64,000 nt of DNA from Litorimonas sp965205225 (GTDB lineage: Bacteria > Pseudomonadota > Alphaproteobacteria > Caulobacterales > Maricaulaceae). Below the pieces are notes generated by a model. The model was given only the letters and a program-made list of their open reading frames with translations, did not search any database and was not told the origin of the DNA. The position numbers and the translations under genes were made by a program. The stretch lies in contig CBDBFZ010000002.1 in the NCBI GenBank assembly GCA_965205225.1, positions 62,001 through 126,000 of the forward strand, given 5' to 3'. Positions 19,436 through 29,825 of this stretch are shown here, piece by piece. The number at the start of each line of letters is the position of its first letter. Within the stretch, counting starts at the first letter, position 1.

Positions 19436-20291
19436 ATTCAAGACTCATTAAATCCAATATGTGACGATGACTGCGATTGTGATTGCGGCCATGAAGATGT
19501 CGGCCCGTCAATCATATCGTGTTGCAATGCGTCTCCAATCTTTGAGCCGCCCGAACATGGTTTCGACCTTATGGCGTTGTTTATATTGTATTTTACAGAA
19601 TGAAGTGGGAGAGTTGCGCCCCTTTCGCGGCGGAATGCAGGCCGTGATACCTTTAGCCCTTAGAGCCACACGATAATCATCAGAGTCATAACCCTTATCA
19701 CCGATCAGTGTGATGTCCGACCCATCGGGCAGAACAGGATAAAGGATTTTCGCGCCAAGATGGTCTGGGGTCTGACCCGCTGTTAGACATAGGGCGCTCG
19801 GACGGCCCATTCCATCGCATACAGCGTGTAGCTTTGTGTTCAGGCTTTGTGTTCAGGTCGCCTTTAGTGCGCCCGATGTGACGGGGAAGTATCCCCCTTT
19901 TAAGAGGCTTGACGCCGTGCGATGAGCTTTGAGGTAGGTGGCATCCATCATCAGCCACTCTTGATCAGTGTGGGTACGCAAGGCCTTAAAGACATCTTCT
20001 AAAACCCCGGCCTCAACCCAGAGATAATAACGCCGTTTGACACTGTCAAAACGCCCAAACCGTTCGGGTAAATCGCGCCAACGCCCGCCCGAACGGGCCA
20101 TCCACAACAAAGCATCAATGAAAAGCCTGTTATTGGCGTTGCAACCCCATTTCCCTGTGCTCCCATAAGGCCAATAAGACTTTAAACGGCCCCATTGTTC
20201 ATCCGTAAGTTCCTGATAACCAGACATATGTGCGCTCCTAACAAAAATGAAGGAACATTATAGAAAATAAAAGGTAATGCTTCACTACAGC
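19436..20291 (-). mobile_element. IS427-like element, apparently chimeric, nested in the IS3
   Basis: The element is 856 bp, flanked by CTAG at 19432-19435 and CCAG at 20292-20295, probably a mutated duplication. The half at 19900-20291 is nearly identical to ISB (transposase start MSGYQELTDEQWGRLKSYWP). The other half (19450-19850) encodes a different IS5-family C-terminus (GDKGYDSDDYRVALRAKGI and YKQRHKVETMFGRLKDWRR). The left end also differs from that of ISB. The frame breaks near 19850, where 15 bases are duplicated, so the transposase is probably dead. Confidence 0.75.
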
Positions 20292-22538
20292 CCAGGATGT
20301 TCGCGCCGTCGTATGGCCGTGGACCACGTATGTGAGGCACTCAGTGTATCTGAGCGTCAAGCTTGCAAAGTTCTTGGCCAGCACCGCTCCACCCAGAGGA
20401 AGCCGCGTCGTCCGCGAGAGGACGCAGCAGCACTCACATCTGACATCATCCGCTTGGCAGAGCAGTACGGAAGATATGGTTACCGCCGGATCACGGCTCT
20501 GCTTCGCCATGAAGGCTGGACGGTTAATGCTAAGCGGGTGGAGCGCATATGGCGACGTGAAGGGCTGAAGGTCCCAAAGAAACAGCCTAACCGTGGATGT
20601 TTATAGTTCAATGATGGTTCCTGTGTGCGGTTGAGACCGCAGCATAAAGGGCATGTGTGGTCGCACGACTTCGTCGCAGATCGGACCCACGACGGCAGAG
20701 CCTTCCGCATGTTGACAATCATTGACGAGCACAGGCGGGAGTGCTTGGCGATCCATGTGCAGAGAAGGCTCCGGCACGACGACGTTCTGGCCGTGCTGAC
20801 GGAGCTTTTCACGCAGCGAGGAGCCCCGAAGCACATCCGGTCGGACAATGGTGCCGAGTTTACAGCTCAGCCTGTCCGAGACTGGCTGGGCCGGATCGAT
20901 GTGAAGACGCTCTACATTGAGCCAGGATTGAGCCAGGGTCACCCTGGGAAAATGATGGCTATAATGAAAGCTGGACACCTCGAAGAACAGGGTTTTGGGG
21001 CCAGTATAGAGGCGAATTTTATAATCGGCTCTCAGGTCAGGCTTCATAGAGTGACGAATGCGTGTCCACAGGCGTATTTTGGCATGATTTTGGCCCGCAT
21101 AAGTGGGGGGATCCGGATTTTGAACAGAATCAGGCTATGGGCTGTCGTCGCTCATGGAAAACGAGGCGGCGGAAGTTGTAGCTTAGCTTGGCCATGGTGA
21201 TCCGGCCAGCGGCCCTGGCCTGGCCGATTGAGCGCCTGGCCGATTGAGCGGATCGTGATCGCCATCGGCCCTTTCTCATATCCGAAGACATGTTCAACAC
21301 AGGCACGGATGGAGGAGCGGGTCGCATTGCCGCGCCGAATGTGCTTTGCCATCGGTTTACCGCGGGGCTTCTTTCGATGGATGTTTGAACGATAGCCCTG
21401 CGCTTTCAGCCAGGCTTCGTTTTTGGCTGAGCGATAAGCTGTATCCGCCCAAACAGACTTTGAGCTGTTGGTGGCATCCAGAACCGATGTCAGTTCGTGC
21501 CCATCATAGCGGGCCGCATGGGTACAGGTCTCTCCCCGGACAAAGCGCCATTTCCGGTCAATACTGATATGGTTCTTGTACCCAAAGTGAGGGATGGAAA
21601 TGTCGACAAGGCCTGCGTCCTGTTCCCCTTCTGCGGTCTTTCGCGCCCTGGAATAGCTGACCACCGCTCGTGCGTCGGTGTCTTTCTGTGCGGCCCTGGC
21701 AGGATCGCCCGCGCCAGATAGCGGACGCGCTTTCACCCGCCCTGGCCCGCTCTTTCTCTTCTTTCCTCATCCGTTGGCGCGGCGCTGACACCAAAGTGGC
21801 ATCCACGATCTGACCTCCCGTGGGTTTGTAGCCGCGCTTGCAGAGTTGCTCTTCAAAAGCGGCAAACAGAGATTTGAAAGCACCAGACTGGGTCAACTTT
21901 TCACGGAACAGCCAAATCGTCTTTTGGTCCGGGGTCGGTTCACCGATCTCAAACCTCAGAAACCGCAGCCAACTTAAACGATCCCGGATCAGAAATTCCA
22001 TCCGTTCATCACTCAGATTGTGCATCGACGCCAGAACAAGCACCTTGAACATCGTGACCGGATCATAGGGTGGCCGACCGCCCTTGGCGCGAACCCCATA
22101 ACCGAGGGCTTCCATCAGAACAGTTCGGAAAGCCTCAAAGTCCACATGACACTCTAGCGCTTCAAGCGGATCACCTGTCGCCGATAAGCGAGCAAGATGA
22201 TCCGACAAGTCAAACAATCCAGGCGCGTGCATCATAAAATCCTCCCAAAACCAGTAAATCAGATCACACAACAAAATGCATGGTTTTTAGAGGCCTCCAG
22301 CTTCAATGGGACGCTCAGAGATGAACTCTTGAACGGGGAGATCTTCTACAGCCTGAAGGAGGCACAGATACTGATCGAACGCTTGCGACAGCACTATAAC
22401 ACTATCCGGCCGCACAGCTCGTTAGGATACAAATCACCGGTTCCAAAAACGATCTTGCCTTGCTCTTCCGATCTGCCTTACACTCCGTTCCGGTTGACTT
22501 GGAAGGGCAACCATAACCGCCAAGCTCTAACTTAGCGG
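20292..22538 (+). pseudogene. IS3-family orfB (integrase-core transposase), split by ISA copy 3
   Basis: The N-terminal part (RRRMAVDHVCEALSVSERQA, then YGYRRITALLRHEGW) runs to a stop near 20606. The rve domain follows in another frame with FRMLTIIDEHRRECLAIHV and IRSDNGAEFTAQPVRDWLG. The segment normally reading SPWENGYNES is damaged near 20930-20960. ISA copy 3 then cuts the gene, and the tail (FNGTLRDELLNGEIFYS, then YNTIRPHSSLGYKSP) is at 22299-22535. Confidence 0.8.
20973..22298 (-). mobile_element. ISA copy 3 (IS5 family), defective, nested in the IS3 orfB
   Basis: The element is 1326 bp, flanked by AGCT duplications at 20969-20972 and 22299-22302. The transposase is broken twice: near 21713, where a one-base-longer variant changes SAIWPDDPARA into SAIWRGRSCQG, and near 21220-21245, where 16 bp are duplicated. 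The same two lesions occur in copies 4 and 6. The 15-bp duplication of copies 2, 4 and 6 is absent. Confidence 0.92.
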
Positions 22539-22630
22539 ATGGACACCTCATGAGGCCAGGTCACTGAAACGGGATCACTTCATATCTGTCTCTCTGGTTG
22601 TTGGAAACTCTACCAGAAAATGGAGGACGC

Positions 22631-25600
22631 TTAGGCGCGCAGGTCAGCAACTACAGTCCCATTCTGCACCCAGTCCAGCATAGCGGCGTAAACCACCGAA
22701 ACATTCTGGTAGGCATAATTTTCGTTGTGATACTCAACCCCAGCAAATGAAATGGACATCCATAGGTTTTTGTCGGTATAAGCTTGGACGGCTAATTTTG
22801 CGAAAGCCTTCGGATCATCAGCTTGCAAAATGACCTCAGACAATCTGTCTTCGACCATGCCTTCAAATGCTATGGAAGTCCCAACGACTGGCACTCCTGC
22901 TCCAATTGAAGACGCTACCTTACCCTTCAGCCCCGCGCCGAACCGCAGGGGCGCTAAGGTGAGGCGGGTATTCGACAACAAAGCGTCGAGGTCTGGAACA
23001 AATCCTTGTACAATTACAGAATTTGACGAGTAAGCGTTGAAGCTTTTAGGCATATACGAGCCGCAGATCCGCAAGTTTACGCCAGGCAAAGCTGATTCAA
23101 TATGAGGCCAAATCGACTCCATCAACCAGTGCACAGCATCGACGTTTGGCGGATGATCGTATCCACCTATAAATACCATATCTTTACTGGTCTCAAACTC
23201 TACAATACGTTTAGAGTTAGCGCGAATAAGAGGAATCAACCAGAGTTTCTCTCTTGGCACACCCAACTTAGCAAGAAGTTCTTTCTCCTTGGAAGAGAGA
23301 ACTATGGTTACATCAGTCTCCTCTATATAGGAAAGCTCTTGCACGCGCATCACCTCGGCCATCTCTAAAATATCAGCATCATTCTTAATTTCAGCTTCAC
23401 GTTGCATTCGTAAAAAATGAACATCTACGGTATTGTAAACTGTTTTCGCCTTCGGCAACCGCCTTGTTACCGTTCTGAGAAACTTCTCAGCACACTCCGC
23501 GCGACTCATCACTACGAAGTCAAACATATCACCACGTTCATCTAAGAACATGTCGATGTTCGAATAAAAAGGATGATAAATACATTCAATACCAATTTTC
23601 TGCAACTCGACCGTTGCCTCTCGCCAAAACGCAAAATTCGAACCTGGGATAAAATGAACTCGGTAACCTTGCTCAATTAAAATACGCATCGTGTAAAAAG
23701 AGTCTATTGACCCCGAGTCCATATTCGGTTCTGGCGTCTTTGCATCAATATATAGAATATGCCCCTTAACGGAGCGATCTGATGCAAGAAATGGTTTCTG
23801 TGCGTTTGGACCATGATCGCGCAATCTATCAGCCCATCTCTCCATGAATATCTTTTGGTTAACTAGCTGATACCGCTTTGCGCCAGAAGATGGGTCGTTG
23901 CCTGACGAAAGACCCTCGATATGCGTGACAACTGAAGAGGGCTGGTAAACAACTCTATATCCCATCTCTCGTACTTTAAAACACAAGTCCGTATCTTCAT
24001 AGTAGGCATTCTCTAATATTTCATCAAACCCACCTATTTCTCGCCAAAGAAATGTAGGTATCATCAACGATGCACCCGAAACATAATCGACATCACGGAA
24101 AAAGTTGTAAGAAGGATGATCCGCACTCTTCCCTTTACCCCAATTCCAACCAGTTGCGTCCTCCCAAATAATGCCCCCAGCCTCTTGAAGCTCGCCTGTG
24201 GGGTAAATTAACTTCGAACCCACCACACCGACATTGCCATGTTCGCGGTAGGTTGCGAACAAGTTCTCCAACCATCCAGCTTGCACAATGGTGTCGTTGT
24301 TAAGAAAAACGAGGTAATCGCCACGTGCATGCTTCGCAGCATGATTGCAATTCAATAAAAAATTCAGATTTTTTGGTTGCCGTATATAGCGTAACCCTGG
24401 AATTTGGCGAAGTATCATGTGAAAAGGGTCAGGCGATGCATCGTCGGCAACGATAACCTCGTATGAGACCGATACTCCTTGTTGAAATATTGATTTAAGA
24501 CACGTGATCGTCTGACTAATCTCATTATATACCGGAACAATAATTGAGATAACCGGATCCTCTACGTCCAAAAAAGCGAAATCGATAATATCATCCACAC
24601 TCGGTTTTGCCAAACCGTTTGCTGAGATCCACTGTGAGGGTGGCCGCAGACGTACCGCTAAACGCGTCATTCTCTGCGCTATCCGCATCTTGAGGTCTTC
24701 TGGCAAAGGCAGGCCGCGCCGTATATAGCGAAGGATTAAAAAGAGGAAGCTCTTTAAACCTACACGCAACGGTGCGCGTTCGAAGTAGTCCAGACGGTGC
24801 TCGAGATCACGAACTTTTGCAGAGAACTCTTTTTCGACCATTTCCACGCGCATTTTCTCAATTTTACGCGTGGTGTTCATTAATTTTCTCTCAGTTCTCT
24901 CCTTGGCAAGTTGATCTTGAGTAGACGTCAAAAGTCCCTCAACATTTTTGAGCTTCTCAAGGGTATGTTTTAAATCTTGAGAAGTGAGAGTCACTTTCTT
25001 GCTTTTTTCTTCGACATCGATACGCAATTCTTTTTCACGCTCATGTGACTCACTTAGATCGAACCCAACATCCACCAATTTCTTATTTAAGTCTCTGCTC
25101 TCTTGTTTGGCTTGTTCAAGCCTTTTCGTGTGACGCAGCTTCGCAGATTTTTCCCTCTTTTTTTGGCTAGATATATCATTTTGCAATTTTATTTGAGTTT
25201 CATTTAAAATTTCAATCTCAGAAAAAGCTGAAGACAGCTCTTTAACCAATTTATTCTGTTTTCTTTCAGCGCTTTTTTTATCCAATTCAAATGTCGCAAT
25301 GCTAAAAGTCGATTCTTCATATTGTTGTTTCAACTTTATTAATTCCAGGTTTGTAACCTGAACTTGGGATCGAGCATCCTTGAGTTCTGATTCAAGTTGC
25401 TCATATCTTCCCCCGAGTTTCTGAAGCTCTTCCTCTTCCCGATTTAACTCCTCGAGCCTAAATGAAGGGACCAAAACATTCTTAGAATTTGGAGGTAGCA
25501 GCGAAGCCACTCCTTCCAGGATAGAGCCGTCGATACTAACTGATTCAAGGAAGGTCCTCGCGGTTTCCCAACTGATAATGGGACTCTGACGGTCTTTCTC

Positions 25601-26320
25601 CAGGAGGTCTCTATATGCGACGTCCTCACTAGAACCAAAATCGAAAGGTTTTCCAATAATTCGGTCGACTAGGTCTGTCATAGCTTTGGTGACTGTGAGG
25701 TTCAAATGCGGTAGCGCAGATATTATTGCATCGAGAATTAGAGGCGTTGGGGTAGAGGTTAAACGCTCATACACTAAAACTGGTGGCTCGAACCTATTTA
25801 GGACTCGTTTAAGTTCTGTAAGCTGCGAGTTGATGATGAGATGAGCTTCATCAACAGAAAAGCCATTTCTTCGAATAATCGACGCCTGAGCTTTTTGCGG
25901 ACTTCGCAAAACAACCATCACTCTCAGATCGTGACCTATGCCTTTAGAAACTTGTGCCCACAATGGAAGTAAAACAGTTAGGCGGGGATCCTTTACCAGT
26001 TTGTTGCTATCATTCCGAAAATCGCTACTCATGACTTCGATCAAATCTTCAATCGCCGATTTCGCTGCACCGGTTTCAATCCAGTTTTCTGGAAGACCGG
26101 CTGCTGTTGTCCAGTCGAAACCTAGCGTAGACAGCAACTGATCGTGGACTTGTATGATTTTCTGATTTTCCCAGAACCCCCGCGGGTTGTCATATGCGGG
26201 CAGCATCAACGTTTGCCCCAAATCGAGACCTAGAGTAGATAAAATCTGAGTTGCGGCAGATGTACCTGAACGGTGTACACCTACAACCATCTGCAGAGAA
26301 GGTTTGGATGGTTTATTCAA
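22631..26320 (-). CDS. Sulfotransferase / coiled-coil / GT2 / GT4 fusion protein
   Basis: This 1229-residue protein probably builds and decorates a surface polysaccharide in the cytosol. Residues 1 to about 290 look like a PAPS-dependent sulfotransferase: the 5'-phosphosulfate loop is VVGVHRSGTSAA near residue 12, and KDPR lies near 109. Residues of about 295-510 form a Lys/Glu/Gln-rich coiled coil. From about 585 there is a family 2 glycosyltransferase with ISIIVPVYNE, DDASPD, FLNNDT and YEDTDLCFKVREMGYR. From about 860 a GT4-type (GT-B) domain ends with APLRFGAGLKGKVASSIGAG near 1130. The gene lies downstream of rfbBDA on the same strand, separated only by an IS3 scar, so rhamnose-containing glycan synthesis is a reasonable inference. 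The acceptor is unknown. Confidence 0.85.
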   Translation of the reverse strand: MNKPSKPSLQMVVGVHRSGTSAATQILSTLGLDLGQTLMLPAYDNPRGFWENQKIIQVHDQLLSTLGFDWTTAAGLPENWIETGAAKSAIEDLIEVMSSDFRNDSNKLVKDPRLTVLLPLWAQVSKGIGHDLRVMVVLRSPQKAQASIIRRNGFSVDEAHLIINSQLTELKRVLNRFEPPVLVYERLTSTPTPLILDAIISALPHLNLTVTKAMTDLVDRIIGKPFDFGSSEDVAYRDLLEKDRQSPIISWETARTFLESVSIDGSILEGVASLLPPNSKNVLVPSFRLEELNREEEELQKLGGRYEQLESELKDARSQVQVTNLELIKLKQQYEESTFSIATFELDKKSAERKQNKLVKELSSAFSEIEILNETQIKLQNDISSQKKREKSAKLRHTKRLEQAKQESRDLNKKLVDVGFDLSESHEREKELRIDVEEKSKKVTLTSQDLKHTLEKLKNVEGLLTSTQDQLAKERTERKLMNTTRKIEKMRVEMVEKEFSAKVRDLEHRLDYFERAPLRVGLKSFLFLILRYIRRGLPLPEDLKMRIAQRMTRLAVRLRPPSQWISANGLAKPSVDDIIDFAFLDVEDPVISIIVPVYNEISQTITCLKSIFQQGVSVSYEVIVADDASPDPFHMILRQIPGLRYIRQPKNLNFLLNCNHAAKHARGDYLVFLNNDTIVQAGWLENLFATYREHGNVGVVGSKLIYPTGELQEAGGIIWEDATGWNWGKGKSADHPSYNFFRDVDYVSGASLMIPTFLWREIGGFDEILENAYYEDTDLCFKVREMGYRVVYQPSSVVTHIEGLSSGNDPSSGAKRYQLVNQKIFMERWADRLRDHGPNAQKPFLASDRSVKGHILYIDAKTPEPNMDSGSIDSFYTMRILIEQGYRVHFIPGSNFAFWREATVELQKIGIECIYHPFYSNIDMFLDERGDMFDFVVMSRAECAEKFLRTVTRRLPKAKTVYNTVDVHFLRMQREAEIKNDADILEMAEVMRVQELSYIEETDVTIVLSSKEKELLAKLGVPREKLWLIPLIRANSKRIVEFETSKDMVFIGGYDHPPNVDAVHWLMESIWPHIESALPGVNLRICGSYMPKSFNAYSSNSVIVQGFVPDLDALLSNTRLTLAPLRFGAGLKGKVASSIGAGVPVVGTSIAFEGMVEDRLSEVILQADDPKAFAKLAVQAYTDKNLWMSISFAGVEYHNENYAYQNVSVVYAAMLDWVQNGTVVADLRA

Positions 26321-26420
26321 GGTATCATTTCCTATTTAGTCTCAATTTAATCTTCTAACATAATAATATTCCACACCCATAACCAGTTCAAAATCCTCTT
26401 GATTACGATAAAGGATAGAC

Positions 26421-26510
26421 TGACGTTGCCCCCTAAAAATGGTTCATTTCGAGCGTTAGAGTTATTGGTTATTTTACGCCTTAAGAAGCACATTATGGCG
26501 TAAAAACGAG
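26421..26510 (+). repeat. Left-end scar of the IS3-type element
   Basis: The sequence from TGACGTTGCCCCCTAAAA through the orfA start region (ATGGCGTAAAAACG at 26494) is a degraded copy of the left end seen at 19075-19160, with no transposase left. It sits between rfbA and the glycosyltransferase gene and may have separated an older operon. Confidence 0.75.
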
Positions 26511-26570
26511 AGCACAGGCCGAAACAGCGTCGGCAAGACTACGCAACGGCGAGTGATAACGCATGTCTAT

Positions 26571-27455
26571 TCAATATGCGACGCCTTTTTCGAGCAATCT
26601 CAGCAGGTAGCGACCATAACCCGATTTGACCAATGGTTCGGCGATACGGCGCAGTTCATCGTCATCGATCCAACCATTTCGCCAAGCAATGGCTTCGGGA
26701 CAGCTTATGCGGCGACCTTGCCGCTCTTCGAGTATACCGACAAACTGGGACGCGCTGAGCATGTCTTGATGTGTTCCTGTATCCAGCCAGGCTGTGCCTT
26801 CAGCCAATAGTTCCACGGCGAGCGCGTTACGATCCAGATAGATCTGGTTGAGCGCCGTGATTTCGAGCTCGCCGCGCGCCGAGGGTTTGACCTGTTTCGC
26901 GAACTCCGACGCGCGTTCGTCGTAGAAATAAAGTCCGGTGACAGCGTAATTGGAGGCCGGGTCTTCGGGTTTCTCCTCGATGGAGACGACGGCTCGATCT
27001 TCGTCGAAACCAACGACTCCATAGGCCTCCGGGTTCTGAACGTGATAGCCAAACACCACAGCACCTTCCGAGGTCTCCGCCGCTCGGCGGCTACATGCAT
27101 CGAATTCATCGCCAAAGAATAGATTGTCTCCGAGCATGAGAGCCGAGGGCCTACCCTCCAGAAAGTCCTCGGCTATGATCAGCGCCTGAGCCAGCCCATC
27201 TGGGCTGGGTTGGGCTGCATATTCGATACGCATTCCCAAGCGAGAGCCGTCACCCAATAGGTTGCGGAAGGCGTCCTGGTCCCGCGGCGTGGTAATGATC
27301 AGCACTTCGCGCATGCCCGCCTCCATGAGAGTGGAGAGCGGATAGTAGATCATCGGCTTGTCGAAGATCGGCATGAGCTGCTTACTAACGCTGATGGTCG
27401 CGGGGTGTAGGCGAGATCCCGTACCGCCAGCGAGAACTATACCCTTACGGTTCAT
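26571..27455 (-). CDS. rfbA: Glucose-1-phosphate thymidylyltransferase
   Basis: RfbA (RmlA) joins dTTP and glucose-1-phosphate to give dTDP-glucose, the first step of dTDP-L-rhamnose synthesis. The 294-residue length is typical. The nucleotide-binding motif GGTGSRLHPAT follows the start, with SKQLMPIFDKPMIYYPLSTL, MLGDNLFFGD and LEITALNQIYLD further on. It overlaps rfbD by ATGA at 27452-27455 and is the last gene of rfbBDA. No lesion is visible. Confidence 0.96.
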   Translation of the reverse strand: MNRKGIVLAGGTGSRLHPATISVSKQLMPIFDKPMIYYPLSTLMEAGMREVLIITTPRDQDAFRNLLGDGSRLGMRIEYAAQPSPDGLAQALIIAEDFLEGRPSALMLGDNLFFGDEFDACSRRAAETSEGAVVFGYHVQNPEAYGVVGFDEDRAVVSIEEKPEDPASNYAVTGLYFYDERASEFAKQVKPSARGELEITALNQIYLDRNALAVELLAEGTAWLDTGTHQDMLSASQFVGILEERQGRRISCPEAIAWRNGWIDDDELRRIAEPLVKSGYGRYLLRLLEKGVAY

Positions 27456-28369
27456 GAGGGAGCCTCGTTAGTGGTAATTTCATTGCACGATTGGAATGTT
27501 ATGCGGGACTGAGTGTCTCTGGTCAGGCCATTCATCCAGTCCGGCAGCACGTGGTCGAATGTGGTTTCGAAACTGCGGTTTTCGGGCGCCGAATAAGCGG
27601 GTCGGGCCGTCGGTGCGGGATACTCCGAGCTCGGTCTGTCCGTTACATCGATATCGGCGCCTGCTTTGTCGAATATCACGCGCGGGGAATCGACCCAGCT
27701 GACGATCGGGCCGGTATTGGTCACGTGATATATACCGGGACATTTTCCGTTTCGTAAGCCTTGCAGCGCGGCCAAGACGGCGTCCGCGAGATCGGCTGCG
27801 TAGGTCGGGCGATCACGCCGATCGCCAACTACTTGCAGCGTGTCGCGCGTTTCCGCTAGGAGTAACATGGTGGTCATAAAGTTCTCGCCGTTGCCGTCAT
27901 AGACCCAAGAAGTTCTCAACACGGCAAAGTCCGCAAGACTTGATAAGTCGAGTGACCACTCACCGTCGCGTTTAGAGCGGCCATAGGCGTTGATGGGTAG
28001 GGGCGACTGATCGGGCGCGTAGGGCGTGCTCGCCATACCGTCGAACACGTAGTCCGTGGAAATATTCATGAGCGGCAAGTGCGCCGCAGCGCACACTTCC
28101 GCGGTGACCCAGACAGAAGTGCCGTTGACGGCGCGCGCTGCATCTACGTCATCCTCGGCCTTGTCGACCTGAGTATAGGCAGCGGCGTTGATGATCCCAT
28201 CGAAGAAGCCCTCGGTTTCGATGATCTGGTACAGTGTTTCATGCATCTGTACCACACTCCAGTCGAGGTCGAGTTGGTCGCGACCATAAGTTGCCACGTG
28301 CGGATCGACGGCAAGAGCCCGCGCCAATTGGCCAGTATGACCGACGGCTAATATGCGCACCTCTCTCAT
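27452..28369 (-). CDS. rfbD: dTDP-4-dehydrorhamnose reductase
   Basis: RfbD (RmlD) reduces dTDP-4-dehydrorhamnose to dTDP-L-rhamnose with NAD(P)H. The 305-residue protein shows the Rossmann start RILAVGHTGQLARAL, INAAAYTQVDKAEDD, the catalytic Thr/Tyr/Lys region NISTDYVFDG and INAYGRSKRDGE, and VLRTSWVYDGNGENF. It overlaps rfbB (28366-28369) and rfbA (27452-27455) by ATGA, so the three genes are translationally coupled. Confidence 0.95.
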   Translation of the reverse strand: MREVRILAVGHTGQLARALAVDPHVATYGRDQLDLDWSVVQMHETLYQIIETEGFFDGIINAAAYTQVDKAEDDVDAARAVNGTSVWVTAEVCAAAHLPLMNISTDYVFDGMASTPYAPDQSPLPINAYGRSKRDGEWSLDLSSLADFAVLRTSWVYDGNGENFMTTMLLLAETRDTLQVVGDRRDRPTYAADLADAVLAALQGLRNGKCPGIYHVTNTGPIVSWVDSPRVIFDKAGADIDVTDRPSSEYPAPTARPAYSAPENRSFETTFDHVLPDWMNGLTRDTQSRITFQSCNEITTNEAPS

Positions 28370-29421
28370 CTGTTGGATTTTCCCAAGTGCTGTCCAAGCC
28401 GCTGACCGAACTGCCCGACTTTAACGAGCGGACGCCACCAATCCTGATTGTCTAAATACCAGTTAATCGTCTGAGCAAAACCTTCGTTCAACTTCACAGT
28501 CGGCTCCCAGCCCAGTTCTGCTCGGATGCGCTTGGCGTTGATCGCGTAACGACGGTCATGGCCCGGACGGTCGATCACGAAGGTAATTAAATTCGCATGG
28601 TTCTCGCCCTCCACGTCGGGGTGCGTGTCCATTAAGTCGCAGATGGTACGAACCAAATCAATATTCGTTCGCTCGTTGTTCCCACCAATGTTATACGTCC
28701 GCCCGACCACGCCCTTCTCGAGCACGGTGAGCAGGGCATCGGTGTGATCGTCTACATAGAGCCAGTCGCGCACATTTTCGCCAGTCCCATAGACCGGAAT
28801 GTCGTCCTTGTGCAGCGCCTTGAGAATGACGATAGGAATCAGTTTTTCTGGAAACTGGTAGGGTCCGTAATTGTTGGAGCAGTTGGTCAACACCACCGGG
28901 AGGCCAAAGGTGCGCTGCCAGGCGCGGACTAGATGATCGGATGCAGCTTTAGAGGCGGAATAGGGTGAGGACGGGTCGTAAGGATTGTCTTCGGTAAAGG
29001 CCGGGTCGTTGAAGTTGAGATCGCCATAAACTTCGTCCGTTGAGACATGGTGGAACCGAAACGCCTCTCCAACCTTCTTATGACGTTGACGGGCCGCTTG
29101 CAGTAGGTTGAAGGTGCCAAGCACATTAGTTTCGATGAAGGCCTGCGGTCCATCGATTGACCGGTCGACATGTGACTCTGCGGCCAGATGCATAACAGCT
29201 TCAGGTTTGTGAGTTTCGAATACGGCATTCACAGCCTCCGTATCGCGAATATCGACCTTATCGAAGGCATAATGGCTCGACCCCTCGAGCATGGAGACAT
29301 TGGCAGAATTTGCGGCGTAGGTCATGACATCGATATTCACGACGTCATAACCTCGCTCCACTGCGATTCGGCAGACAGAAGAACCGATAAATCCACATCC
29401 GCCTGTGATGAGAAGCTTCAT
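28366..29421 (-). CDS. rfbB: dTDP-glucose 4,6-dehydratase
   Basis: RfbB (RmlB) converts dTDP-glucose to dTDP-4-keto-6-deoxyglucose. The start at 29421 puts the NAD-binding motif GGCGFIGSSVCR directly at the N-terminus; a longer frame from 29469 adds residues not expected in the family. Also visible are HLAAESHVDRSIDGP, VSTDEVYGDL, the YSASKAASDHLVRAW active-site segment and DRPGHDRRYAINA. It is first in the rfbBDA operon. rfbC (3,5-epimerase) is not in this cluster. Confidence 0.96.
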   Translation of the reverse strand: MKLLITGGCGFIGSSVCRIAVERGYDVVNIDVMTYAANSANVSMLEGSSHYAFDKVDIRDTEAVNAVFETHKPEAVMHLAAESHVDRSIDGPQAFIETNVLGTFNLLQAARQRHKKVGEAFRFHHVSTDEVYGDLNFNDPAFTEDNPYDPSSPYSASKAASDHLVRAWQRTFGLPVVLTNCSNNYGPYQFPEKLIPIVILKALHKDDIPVYGTGENVRDWLYVDDHTDALLTVLEKGVVGRTYNIGGNNERTNIDLVRTICDLMDTHPDVEGENHANLITFVIDRPGHDRRYAINAKRIRAELGWEPTVKLNEGFAQTINWYLDNQDWWRPLVKVGQFGQRLGQHLGKSNR

Positions 29422-29648
29422 GAAAGTGCCCTTGATGTGCGCCGCATATGGCCGGAGGCTTGGCTCCAAAAAGTTCTAGTGCTTTGCTCAAGGTTGCCCC
29501 ATGTCAAGTCAAAAATGTTGGATAATCCATTTGGCCGCCCATGCAATGTCGGCTGCAAAGCGTTCATGTCAAACCTCGTTTAGCTGTTGACCTGAGACCC
29601 TTCAATCTCTCATTCATATTGAGAGTCTGGCCTTCCTATAGTTATAGT

Positions 29649-29825
29649 TCATGGTTTGCGTTGTGGCGAGCACGCCGGGAGCGTGACTCCATCAAGCTCG
29701 AGCAACCGGCGCGCTGCGGGCGCAAGCCCGCCTAGTGAAGCGTAATCCCAGATGACATCCGCCTCGGTTTTTGATTTGATTTCCTCGACCGTGACATCCG
29801 GTGCCAATTCCTTTAGGCTATAGAA
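29649..29825 (-). pseudogene. Foreign C-terminal fragment joined to the truncated IS3 orfB
   Basis: At about 29825 the IS3 frame runs directly into ELAPDVTVEEIKSKTEADV and about 35 more residues before a stop. The first 19 residues resemble the C-terminal end of the beta subunit of 3-oxoacid CoA-transferases, but the rest is unrecognised. It is best seen as a deletion junction. The assignment is weak. Confidence 0.35.

Larger units (their letters stand above)
19075..22563 (+). mobile_element. IS3-family element (IS407-like) carrying two nested ISs
   Basis: The left end TGACCTGCCCCCAT (19075) and the right end (complement TGACCTGGCCTCAT, ending 22563) are imperfect inverted repeats. Between them are decayed orfA and orfB. 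An IS427-like element sits at 19436-20291 at the junction of orfA and orfB, and ISA copy 3 at 20973-22298 sits inside orfB. Fragments of the same IS3 type recur at 26421, 29826-30896 and 30897-31100. No clear target duplication was found. Confidence 0.82.
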
